DNA of 64,000 nucleotides from Macrostomum hystrix. Its lineage: Eukaryota; Platyhelminthes; Macrostomidae. Location: assembly GCA_950097015.1 (NCBI GenBank), contig CATNEN010000001.1:7993001-8057000 (forward strand). The letters are read 5' to 3'. Both the position numbers and the translations under genes were made by a program. This document shows, piece after piece, positions 22,464-32,104 of this stretch. The notes below the pieces were generated by a model, which did not search any database, was not told the origin of the DNA, and saw only the letters and a program-made list of their open reading frames with translations. Each line of letters begins with the position of its first letter. The first letter of the stretch is position 1.

Positions 22464-22958
22464 TCTGTGCTTCTTGTTGTAGAGGCAACAGCTATTAGCA
22501 AAATAAAACGATTTGTTTATTTGGTTTTTTAATATTTTTCTTGCCAAAAATGTTTTAAATAGAAACGCTGTTTAACTCTGCCGATAAATAGATTTTAGCT
22601 GACTTTAAGTTTTGTTTCTTTAGTCAGGCCGAGAGCGATCTGATAAAAGATTTGAGCAGAAGACTCTCTCAGGGGCTGCATGATAGTCTGGCCCCTGAAC
22701 AGATAGGGCGCAGTTTTTGAGGTTGCATGGTAGAGCAATAGACGCAAAAAATCTATTGGCTCACACTCGAATGGGCGAATGGCGTTTAAATGTACAGAAA
22801 AAAGTTGATTATAGTAGTGTACTGCTGGTTCTGTTATCGGTATAAGCGAGTGTTGAGTTGCTACATGCCCTGCTTTCAGAATACGATTCGTTAGAATTTA
22901 AGGCATTAATAATAATTGTAGATTATTGACTCGCGGATTTTATAGAATTTCTAAGATT
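22464..22958. other. SHANK 5' flank
   Basis: Region upstream of the SHANK start codon. It must hold the 5' UTR or promoter unless further 5' exons exist, but no specific element is clear. Confidence 0.4.
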
Positions 22959-23042
22959 ATTATGGACCTGGTAAGGTAACTCGCTTTATAAGCAACAGGA
23001 AAAGAAATGAAATTGCCAACATAAGTTTAAAGTGCCGAAGCT

Positions 23043-23067
23043 TTTCGTCCTAAGCGGACATCGTCAG
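23043..23067 (-). ncRNA. Hammerhead-ribozyme-like core (left arm)
   Basis: Minus-strand mirror of the motif at 25470-25494: CTGACGA, then T, stem GTCC-GCTTA-GGAC, then GAAA. See that entry. Confidence 0.4.
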
Positions 23068-23289
23068 GGTCGATTTATTGAAAACGAAAACACTGGTATT
23101 TAAAAGTAGGTTGTTGCACATTGTGAGTTAAAGTCCGATGGACAGGGTCGATTTATTGAGAAACGAAAACGTAGGTGTTTAAAAGGTTATTGTACATTGT
23201 GAGATAAAGTCCGATGGGCAGGTCAAAAGGCGAACCAGAGGTTGGAGAGGAGCGCACACACAACTCAGAGAGAGAGCGTGCCTCATACG

Positions 23290-24474
23290 TCAGAACACTT
23301 GGAGCTGTTGGCTTGCACCGTTCCCCGCTAATTGGACATTAAGGTTTGGCTTGAGGGCCTTGATGTACATGGCTTCAAGAATGGTCAGTTTGTAATCTTG
23401 CCTACACGTGTCAACAACTTTGAACAGTTCAAGTGGCTCCTTATTACAACAACTATCGCAACCTAGCAAATGGTCCCGGATAGCAGAGTTTTTTACCCAA
23501 TGCTCCTTAGCCCTCGTGTACAAATGTCGTTTAGTCTTTCCCACGTAAGTGGTGCTCTGATCCACAGAACAATTGAATTGGTACACGACACCTGCAACAA
23601 GCGGCCTTGGAACACGGGATTTCAATCTGCTAACAAAACGGGAAATCTTGTCGGTGCGAAAGATGACCTTGATATCAGAGTCAAACCATTTACGGAAAAT
23701 CTTTTCAAGTTGTTTCTTGAACATCATCGAAGGGATTCCAATAAATGGCAGGATAATCATGGGAGTGTTCAGGTCCTTATCTCTATCCCTGTCCCTCTGC
23801 ATGCGACGATTAGTGAATTTGTTGTTCATGAACTTGTTGATGTGGTAATAAATGTAGTTTTTGGGATAGCCATTGGCACCAAAGATCCTAAGCAGTTCAA
23901 GGGTTTCAAGATGGAACATTTCCCAGGAGCTACAAATCGTAAAGGCTCTCTGAAGCATGCAACTAATGAGACCTGATTTCCATTGCCTTGGGCACAGAGC
24001 GTCGAACCGTAACATGAGCCCAGTGAACGTAGATTTCCGGAACACACCCGTGGAGAAAACGCCCTTCTCAGCATCAACGTTAATGTCGATGTCAAGAAAA
24101 GGGAGGCGTCTGCCACCGCCTTCCACAGTGAACTTTATGTTCTCGTGGGTTGAGTTGATGGCTTTTAGAAAGTCCTCCCTCTTGGCCTCATCGTCAAAGA
24201 TGGTGAAGGTGTCATCCACGTAGCGTTTGTAGAAGTGAGGGGCACATGGCAGCTTTAGCCACTCCTTCTCCCAATGGGTCATGCAAATGTTGGCAAGGGT
24301 GGGGGCCAGTGGGCTACCCATAGCACAACCATCAACCTGCCGGTAATATTTGTCCTGGAACAAGAACACCCCAGAGGTAGCGTATCCAAGCATTTTCTTG
24401 AACGTCACTTTGGAGAAAGGTGGGGGATTGTTCTGAAACACCAGATCAGCGGCCAAATCAATAGCCAACTTCAA
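23290..24474 (-). CDS. Penelope-like RT (partial) with GIY-YIG endonuclease
   Basis: A 394-aa open frame, 5'-truncated inside the reverse transcriptase. RT motif B is QVDGCAMGSPLAPTLANI (about residues 46-63) and the catalytic motif C is YVDD (85-88). After the RT thumb comes a GIY-YIG endonuclease: VVYQF about residue 290, TTYVGKTKRHLYTRAKEH, and a Cys-rich segment (GCDSCCNK). The frame is intact to its TAA/TGA, so this fragment is young. The N-terminal part of a full-length element is missing, so it cannot be autonomous as it stands. Confidence 0.9.
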   Translation of the reverse strand: MKLAIDLAADLVFQNNPPPFSKVTFKKMLGYATSGVFLFQDKYYRQVDGCAMGSPLAPTLANICMTHWEKEWLKLPCAPHFYKRYVDDTFTIFDDEAKREDFLKAINSTHENIKFTVEGGGRRLPFLDIDINVDAEKGVFSTGVFRKSTFTGLMLRFDALCPRQWKSGLISCMLQRAFTICSSWEMFHLETLELLRIFGANGYPKNYIYYHINKFMNNKFTNRRMQRDRDRDKDLNTPMIILPFIGIPSMMFKKQLEKIFRKWFDSDIKVIFRTDKISRFVSRLKSRVPRPLVAGVVYQFNCSVDQSTTYVGKTKRHLYTRAKEHWVKNSAIRDHLLGCDSCCNKEPLELFKVVDTCRQDYKLTILEAMYIKALKPNLNVQLAGNGASQQLQVF

Positions 24475-24486
24475 TGGGATGTGTTC

Positions 24487-25247
24487 CGGGTGTGTTCCGG
24501 AAATCTACGTTCACTGGGCTCATGTTACGGTTCGACGCTCTGTGCCCAAGGCAATGGAAATCAGGTCTCATTAGTTGCATGCTTCAGAGAGCCTTTACGA
24601 TTTGTAGCTCCTGGGAAATGTTCCATCTTGAAACCCTTGAACTGCTTAGGATCTTTGGTGCCAATGGCTATCCCAAAAACTACATTTATTACCACATCAA
24701 CAAGTTCATGAACAACAAATTCACTAATCGTCGCATGCAGAGGGACAGGGATAGAGATAAGGACCTGAACACTCCCATGATTATCCTGCCATTTATTGGA
24801 ATCCCTTCGATGATGTTCAAGAAACAACTTGAAAAGATTTTCCGTAAATGGTTTGACTCTGATATCAAGGTCATCTTTCGCACCGACAAGATTTCCCGTT
24901 TTGTTAGCAGATTGAAATCCCGTGTTCCAAGGCCGCTTGTTGCAGGTGTCGTGTACCAATTCAATTGTTCTGTGGATCAGAGCACCACTTACGTGGGAAA
25001 GACTAAACGACATTTGTACACGAGGGCTAAGGAGCATTGGGTAAAAAACTCTGCTATCCGGGACCATTTGCTAGGTTGCGATAGTTGTTGTAATAAGGAG
25101 CCACTTGAACTGTTCAAAGTTGTTGACACGTGTAGGCAAGATTACAAACTGACCATTCTTGAAGCCATGTACATCAAGGCCCTCAAGCCAAACCTTAATG
25201 TCCAATTAGCGGGGAACGGTGCAAGCCAACAGCTCCAAGTGTTCTGA
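24487..25247 (+). pseudogene. Second, more truncated Penelope-like ORF copy
   Basis: It encodes the same protein from GVFRKSTFTG to the C-terminus (about 250 aa), apparently without differences from the minus-strand copy over the shared length. It lacks the RT catalytic motifs and any authentic start. It retains the complete GIY-YIG domain. The junction to the left copy shows a short repeat, GTGTTCCGG next to GTGTGTTCCGG. Confidence 0.88.
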
Positions 25248-25319
25248 CGTATGAGGCACGCTCTCTCTCTGAGTTGTGTGTGCGCTCCTCTCCAACCTCT
25301 GGTTCGCCTTTTGACCTGC

Positions 25320-25471
25320 CCATCGGACTTTATCTCACAATGTACAATAACCTTTTAAACACCTACGTTTTCGTTTCTCAATAAATCGACCCTGTCCATC
25401 GGACTTTAACTCACAATGTGCAACAACCTACTTTTAAATACCAGTGTTTTCGTTTTCAATAAATCGACCCT
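25320..25471 (+). repeat. 76-bp tandem duplication in the Penelope tail
   Basis: Two units (from 25320 and 25396), each running from CCATCGGACTTTA to CAATAAATCGACCCTG, immediately precede the hammerhead-like motif. The left arm carries the mirrored pair. Confidence 0.85.
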
Positions 25472-25494
25472 GACGATGTCCGCTTAGGACGAAA
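25470..25494 (+). ncRNA. Hammerhead-ribozyme-like core (right arm)
   Basis: CTGACGA fits the CUGANGA box, GTCC-GCTTA-GGAC forms a 4-bp stem II with a loop, and GAAA follows as in hammerhead cores. One extra T sits between the box and stem II. A possible short stem III (AAG with CTT) follows at about 25494-25508. Hammerhead ribozymes are known in terminal regions of Penelope-like elements. Stem I and the cleavage site are not assigned. Confidence 0.4.
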
Positions 25495-25589
25495 AGCTTC
25501 GGCACTTTAAACTTATGTTGGCAATTTCATTTATTTTCCTATTATGGACCTAGTAATTTTAAACCGATTCCCGCTTAGCTTATATGGAC

Positions 25590-25685
25590 ACAACTTGCTT
25601 TCCATGTGCTGCGGTTTGAACTCACGACCTCTCGGTCAGAGTCCGAAGCACACTGCATGGGCTACAGCTAGGTTTCCCTATTTTA
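25590..25685 (-). mobile_element. tRNA-like SINE head (unassigned)
   Basis: On the minus strand TAGCTGTAGCCCATGCAG resembles an A-box region, and GGTCGTGAGTTCAAACC a B-box, 30-35 bp apart. The remainder of the element is not clear. Confidence 0.35.
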
Positions 25686-28626
25686 AGGACGATCGCGTAC
25701 ATGCATGCTGGCATTGAAGAAAAACAAGCACACAATACACACCTAATTAAAACGTACATGTTTGATCAACCTCTGTGTGCCTGGATGCCTTGCCTTAATT
25801 TATGTTAACTAATTCTTACAAACTGCATACTAAATTAATGAGCGCATGGCTAAATTAAAGCTTCACAAAATTTAACGTGCCTTTACCTTCTCTCCTTATT
25901 TTCATAAAATGCTGCCTCCGCTGCTCACTATTAGTTAAGCGCGAATGGAAAATACATTTTTGACTAAAATAAGATTACAATGCAGTTCAGGAATCGCGCA
26001 TGATTGCAGATTTTAAAATTTTGTCACAAATATAGCTCGGATTATGCAATACGAGCAGCTCCAGCTAATGAATGAATTTGTCTTGTTAAATTATTAATTC
26101 CCTAAGGTAGAATATGGTTCCTACAAAAATAGACGGTTTAGATATTTGTAGCAAAAAAGCTTTAGGACTTTTAAGCTCTTCATTATAACGTGTATACTGT
26201 AATTGACGAAAAAAATAAAAAAGGCGATGAAAAACATGGCACGTTGCAGAACGTTGTATATAATTTGCTACATTTATATGTAGACTCTGAGTAACAAGTA
26301 ACGAATTGTTTTTTGTGACCAACTTGTACAGGATGCGTAAAATAATAATTGTGTTCATTTATAAATAGCAAGAGTGTAGTGTGCTGTTATTACTAAAGAG
26401 GTTACTACCAAAGAGATCAAGACTCTCAATACTCTGTTGGTCGTTGCCGTAAAATAAACTTAAAAGATACGCACATCATTCAAAACAGTTTAAAGTTTAT
26501 TTGAAAAATAACTATATTTTATTACTTACTAACTTTTATTTATGGAAAAAATACAAGATAAATTATTTTAAATACTTAATTGTTTGTTCAAAATGGTCTG
26601 CTCAGACTTTAGTTGCACCGTCGATTTTAAAATCCACGCTTATTCCATGGAAGGGAGGCTCTAACCTAAGCAACCTCTTTGTTCGAAGGGACTTGTCTTC
26701 TTCTTGTCCCTCCGTTAATGTATTCTATACACACGTTTTTAGTGCATCGCTTTTTATTAACTTTTCCACTACTTTTTTCTTAGCCGATGCTCCACTTACT
26801 GCAAAATGATCTTATACGTGTCATGCTAGATTTCCATATTTTAGTTAGTTACTTCCATTGTTGCATAATTTAGTTAGGCCTAAATTATAATATGGCTTTA
26901 TCTAATATTAATAAAAGTATTTATACTCTTGAAATTGTCTACAAATAAAAATTATACAACTGCAAAGTCATTTTGCTCCACTTTAGCAATATTAGCATTA
27001 CATATGTATAAAAGTCTGGCTTGTGTAATTCCAGGGAAATGCCCATTTGCCTTAAGTTTGCTACCAATATTTGCAAGTTTATAAATTACTGATGCTTTAT
27101 TATGGATAGTAGGCCTAGTCTATCTAGCTTTCTCTGAACAGTCTTACATAGGAGGCAAAATTTTATATTCAAGTCTTACCCCTATATGGGACCTACCTAC
27201 CTAGTTCCACAATACACAGAGGCTAGAGCTCTCTTAAAGCTTAACCACAGTGACCTCAGAGCAGTGAGCATGACCCTCTCAGGACATAGCTGCTTGTCCT
27301 GACCCTAGACCTACTTCCTCCAAAGCCAAATACAAGAGAAGATCTGCCCTTACTTGCTTGTATATGCCAAATAGGTGGTCCCTTTGCCTCATTGAAAAGT
27401 GTCCAACACACCCTGTAGCTAAGTCAAGACAGGCCTATTTGAAATAAACAATTTGTTTTGTTAAGTTAATTAGTTTCTAAACAATTATATAGGCCTTTGC
27501 TATAGGCTATGGCTAATTATTAAGCAAATAGAACATGTACAAAAACTTATAACTCTGTGTATATTATTTTCTTTTTCTAGGACTTTTCTAGGATAGAAGC
27601 AAAAAAATATTCACTTATTTTATGCATGTATTATATAGAAATTTATATATAACATTTTTAACCATCTTCATCTACATGCTTATCAATTCCATAGACTTTA
27701 ATTTATTTAAGCTAGAATATAATTACAATTTAATGGTTATTCATGACCTTGTAGTTCAAAATATGAATATGTATTTCTGAAGATCTTTTTTTAGAAATAA
27801 AGATCTTAACAATTTAGTAGCTTGCAATAGTCTAATACCTAAAGCCATCAAAAGCTATACAAATGAAAAATGGCAAATATCGCTATAAAAAGTTACAGAT
27901 ATGAAAATTGTTGCTTAAAATTGTTGTATGCATCTTGATTCTTGCTCTTATATTTGGGGTTTTCTCAACTAAATGGTTTGCCATTAAGCCTTTGTAGAAA
28001 CCTATATGCCATATGTACTTTGTGAAATGTGCTTCTCCCCAGTCCCTTTCCTGCTATTAAAGATAAGTACCCCTTCACAGATAGAGACTCTTAATTCTCT
28101 GGTATGGTGTTGAGGCCTTGAGGCAATTCTGGTGTTATGGCACTCAAAACTTAATTCTCTTGTGTTTTGTTGAGGCCTTGAATTGTAGAGATTTTCATGT
28201 TATGTGCATGTTGTGGTAAGGGGTTTCATCCTAAAATTTTTTGTGTCCTAAGCTGTATTATAACTTATTTCATTTCTGTGACTTAAATATACTTGTATAT
28301 GTGTATTTGGGCTAGCCAGGAAGCCATGAATACTAATTGGAAGTTTATTAAGTTATAAGATAGCAATACAGAAAGGCTTCAAAATTTTTCTGCAATATAT
28401 CTGATACAACTACTGAAAAAAATAGTTTATTCTAGAACTTTTTTAGTCATGGTTATTTTCATATTTTGTTATTTTTGCAGAAAGCAAAATGTATTATGCT
28501 GTAACTGTTAACAGTAACTTATTCTACTATGTACTACAGTTATACTAAGACTGTTATAAAGTTAGAATCTTGTTTTCGCATTTTCAACTGACCTGAGTAA
28601 AAAAGATACAAAATTTACTCTTGCAG
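25686..28626. other. AT-rich region upstream of MRPS18A
   Basis: Almost 3 kb of AT-rich unique sequence. It must contain the first exon(s) of MRPS18A and perhaps its promoter, but no exon could be assigned with confidence. No array is present, in contrast to most of the window. Confidence 0.45.
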
Positions 28627-29109
28627 CATCGCATTGTGCCCCTACTTCGTCAGGCTAGTAGAGGCCTGAAACAATTGCGCATTGTGAAGGATGACAAGAA
28701 TACAACTATCATTGATCTAGTAGATTGTGTTCGTCAGCCAAAATCGCCTAAGCTAGATTTAACTGGCATTGGGCATCCACAAGAGACTTGCCCAATTACA
28801 AAGCTAACTCAGGCTGGTATTAAGCTAGAATACACCGATGTTAAAGTTCTTGCTCAATTTCTGCGGCCGGATGGTTCTATATTGCCAAAGGAGGCCACGG
28901 GATTGTCGTTGAAGTCGCAGTACTACATCGAGATGCTGATTGAGCGAGCTAGAAAGTGTGGATTATTACCACTGGATATTAGTCCCAATGGTGAGCATAT
29001 CTACGCTAAGCAGCCTAGAGATCGATTCAATGTTTATTACAACTCCAATATAATTGGCATACCGACTGCTGCTAAATCTGCCTGGAAATATCGGGCACCA
29101 GAGGATTAA
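28627..29109 (+). CDS. MRPS18A: Mitochondrial ribosomal protein S18A / mL66 (last exon)
   Basis: The exon begins after acceptor CTCTTGCAG in phase 0 and ends at TAA 29109, giving 160 codons. The bS18-type core reads CPITKLTQAGIKLEYTDVKV, then LAQFLRPDGSILPKEATGLS, then ARKCGLLP. The RPxGxxLP-xxTGL pattern is that of the MRPS18A branch, now assigned to the large mitoribosomal subunit (mL66); MRPS18C and bacterial S18 differ there. The family's first metal-binding cysteine is kept (CPI) but the second of the CxxC is Lys, so zinc binding at that site is probably lost. The N-terminal mitochondrial targeting part lies in an unidentified upstream exon. Confidence 0.85.
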   Translation, partial: HRIVPLLRQASRGLKQLRIVKDDKNTTIIDLVDCVRQPKSPKLDLTGIGHPQETCPITKLTQAGIKLEYTDVKVLAQFLRPDGSILPKEATGLSLKSQYYIEMLIERARKCGLLPLDISPNGEHIYAKQPRDRFNVYYNSNIIGIPTAAKSAWKYRAPED

Positions 29110-29311
29110 ATAATTGAAAGACAGCTTTTCAGACATTTAGAAACATCTTTGTTGTAGGTCCTTCTGTCTTCTTGTTAGCACAAATTGATTATCTAAACCA
29201 AATATAGGATACTAGAATCTTTTTTGCCACAATGTATTGAATAATTGGTAGCTTAAGATTACAAATAATTGTAAGCTTTGTAAACTACTGTACTCTTTGA
29301 TTTATTCGTAA

Positions 29312-29317
29312 AATAAA
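29312..29317 (+). promoter_or_regulatory. Poly(A) signal AATAAA for MRPS18A
   Basis: AATAAA lies about 200 bp past the stop codon in the 3' flank, the expected place for MRPS18A. Confidence 0.5.
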
Positions 29318-29447
29318 ACCAAAGAGTAGGCATTTTCTTCTGCCTATTGTGACTGTTAATTTAGAATGCCATCTTAAGAGTTATATTTTTTGTAAATTTT
29401 TAATGCTTTTTTAAGGTTAAATAATCTGACGCGCAAATTACGTTGGT

Positions 29448-30730
29448 ATAGTGCCCCACACAGTTGGCATAGTGCCACTGCCCCACACAGTTGGCATAGT
29501 GTCCCACTCAGTTGGCATAGTGCCCCACACAGTTGGCAATGTCCCACTCAGTTGGCATAGTGCCCCACTCAGTTGGCATAGTGTCCCATTCAGTTGGCAT
29601 AGTGTCCCACTCAGTTGGCATAGTGTCCCATTCAGTTGGCATAGTGTCCCACTCAGTTGGCAGTGTCCCACTCAGTTGGCATAGTGTCACACTCTTTGGC
29701 ATCGTGTCCCACTCAGTTGGCATAGTGTACCACTCAGTTGGCATAGTGTCCCACTCTTTGGCATAGTGCCCCACACAGTTGGCATAGTGTCCCACTCAGT
29801 TGGCATAGTGTCACACTCTTTGGCATCGTGTCACACTCAGTTGGCATAGTGTCCCACACAGTTGGCATAGTGTCACACTCAGTTGGCATAGTGTCCCACC
29901 CAGTTGGCATAGTGTCACACCCAGTTGGCATAGTGTCACACTCAGTTGGCATAGTGTCCCACACAGTTGGCATAGTGTCACACTCTTTGGCATCGTGTCA
30001 CACTCAGTTGGCATAGTGTCCCACACAGTTGGCATAGTGTCACACCCAGTTGGCATAGTGTCACACTCAGTTGGCATAGTGTCCCACACAGTTGGCATAG
30101 TGTCACACCCAGTTGGCATAGTGTCACACTCAGTTGGCATAGTGTCACACTCAGTTGGCATAGTGTCACACTCAGTTGGCATAGTGTCCCACACAGTTGG
30201 CATAGTGTCACACTCTTTGGCATCGTGTCACACTCAGTTGGCATAGTGTCCCACACAGTTGGCATAGTGTCACACTCAGTTGGCATAGTGTCACACTCAG
30301 TTGGCATAGTGTCACACTCAGTTGGCATAGTGTCACACTCAGTTGGCATAGTGTCCCACTCTTTGGCATAGTGTCACACTCAGTTGGCATAGTGTCCCAC
30401 TCAGTTGGCATAGTGTCCCACCCAGTTGGCATAGTGTCCCACCCAGTTGGCATAGTGTCCCACCCAGTTGGCATAGTGTCCCACTCTTTGGCATAGTGTC
30501 ACACTCAGTTGGCATAGTGTCACACTCAGTTGGCATAGTGTCACACTCAGTTGGCATAGTGTCCCACTCAGTTGGCATAGTGTCCCACCCAGTTGGCATA
30601 GTGTCCGACACACAGTTGGCATAGTGCCCCACTCAGTCGGCAAATTATCCTCACCTCACTCAGTTGGCAAATTATCCTCACCTTACTCAGTTGGCAAATT
30701 ATCCTCACTTAGATGGCAAATTAGTTGGCA
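29448..30730. repeat. 21-bp minisatellite between MRPS18A and TSR1
   Basis: About 55 copies of AGTTGGCATAGTGTCCCACT plus C, with 17-bp short units (CTCTTTGGCAT) at regular intervals marking a higher-order repeat of about 170-240 bp. It ends in a longer variant with TTGGCAAATTATCCTCAC. All six frames yield long artefact ORFs. Confidence 0.97.
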
Positions 30731-31299
30731 ATTATCCCATGCCAAATTGTCCCCCTTTAAGTACTTACTACATACTTTATCCTGTGTGTCATTATGTATT
30801 TTGCGTTGATTATGTACTCGCAGAAATTTAGCCGTGATCTAAGTTTGAAAAGATTTGGAAATTTTCGGTATTGTAAACCTCCTGTGAATTTGCGCATTTC
30901 AGTAGTTGCTTTGCTTTGTTTTAGATGTGGTAGTGTGCGTGTGCTAGCAATCTATTAGTGTAGACTAGTGCCAAAAATCTGTTTACATCTCTCTCGTGCT
31001 AGGCACATAGGTCAAACTCTAACTGCACGTCTTAATTGGTTAGTCAAGGCCTTTGCTTTGAAAATTTTCATGCCTGTCTTGTTTTATAGCGTTAAATCTG
31101 GTCGGTTTCTATCTAGTAGATTCTGTTTAGATTAACTGATGACGACATCAGTTACGCATGGTGATAATTAACGTCATTTTTTCGTTGACGCAGTTAGCAT
31201 GCCATTGATACTCGTAGTTTAGAGACGTACGAGCGTAAAACGATAGATTTTTGCATTTGTAGACCAATGAGTACAAGAGCAAAGATATCTGCGAGATTT
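30731..31299. other. Unique spacer upstream of TSR1
   Basis: AT-rich unique sequence; possible TSR1 promoter side. Nothing specific recognised. Confidence 0.4.
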
Positions 31300-31975
31300 G
31301 AGTCAGTTATATAGGACACCTGAAGTATTAGAGACGGTTATAAGGACACCTGAAGTATTAGAGACAGTTATATGGACACCTGAAGTATTAGAGACAGTTA
31401 TATGGACACCTGAAGTGCAAGGGACAGTTATATAGGACACCTGAAGTATTAGAGACAGTTATATGGACACCTGAAGTATTAGAGACAGTTATATGTACAC
31501 CTGAAGTATTAGAGACAGTTATATAGGACACCTGAAGTATTAGAGACGGTTATAAGGACACCTGAAGTATTAGAGACAGTTATAAGGACACCTGAAGTAT
31601 TAGAGACAGTTATATGGACACCTGAAGTATAAGAAACAGTTATAAAGACACCTGAACTACAAAAAGCTGTTATATTGGACACCTGAAGTATAGGGGACAG
31701 TTATATTGAACCCCTGAAGTGTAAGGGACAGTTATATAGGACACCTGAAGTATCAGAGACAGTTATGAAGACACCTGAAGTGTTATAGACAGTTTTAAAG
31801 ACACCTGAAGTGTTATAGACAGTTATAAAGACACCTGAAGTGTTATAGACAGTTATAAAGACACCTGAAGTGTTATAGACAGTTATAAAGACACCTGAAG
31901 TGTTATAGACAGTTATAATGACATCTGAAGTATCAGATTCAGTTATGTAGTATACCTGAATAATTCGATTCAATC
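31300..31975. repeat. 29-30-bp minisatellite upstream of TSR1
   Basis: About 22 copies of GACACCTGAAGTATTAGAGA plus CAGTTATATG. It ends about 130 bp before the TSR1 start codon. Confidence 0.95.
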
Positions 31976-32104
31976 GGAAAATTTATAACAGCGTGGTATT
32001 AACTTTTAAATATTTGAAAGTATTAAAGGTATTAACTTTTAATACCAAAGGTATTAAACAATTTTAGCAAGCAGAGATAATTCGACAATAGAAACTCCAC
32101 AACA

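Larger units (their letters stand above)
22959..25557. mobile_element. Penelope-like element, head-to-head inverted pair
   Basis: Two 5'-truncated copies lie head to head. The arms 22997-24050 (minus) and 24487-25540 (plus) are each 1054 bp and appear near-identical; the spacer 24051-24486 is extra RT sequence of the left copy. A 15-16-bp direct repeat, TTATGGACCT(G/A)GTAA, flanks the pair at 22959 and 25542, consistent with a target-site duplication and a single insertion. Both arms end with a 76-bp tandem duplication and a hammerhead-like motif. RT plus GIY-YIG in one protein defines Penelope-like elements. Confidence 0.9.

Noticed and set aside
23470-25067. 168- and 91-codon frames opposite the Penelope ORFs
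   Set aside because: They occur identically in both arms as antisense shadows of the RT/GIY-YIG frame.
28205-28222. Candidate first exon of MRPS18A ending at a GTAAGG donor
   Set aside because: The phase does not match the phase-0 start of the exon at 28627 and the peptide would be only six residues.
29438-30643. Overlapping 60-130-codon frames on both strands
   Set aside because: All come from the 21-bp array between MRPS18A and TSR1.
29448-30730. CRISPR-like regularly spaced repeats
   Set aside because: Repeats are contiguous with no unique spacers and the genome is eukaryotic; the same applies to every array here.
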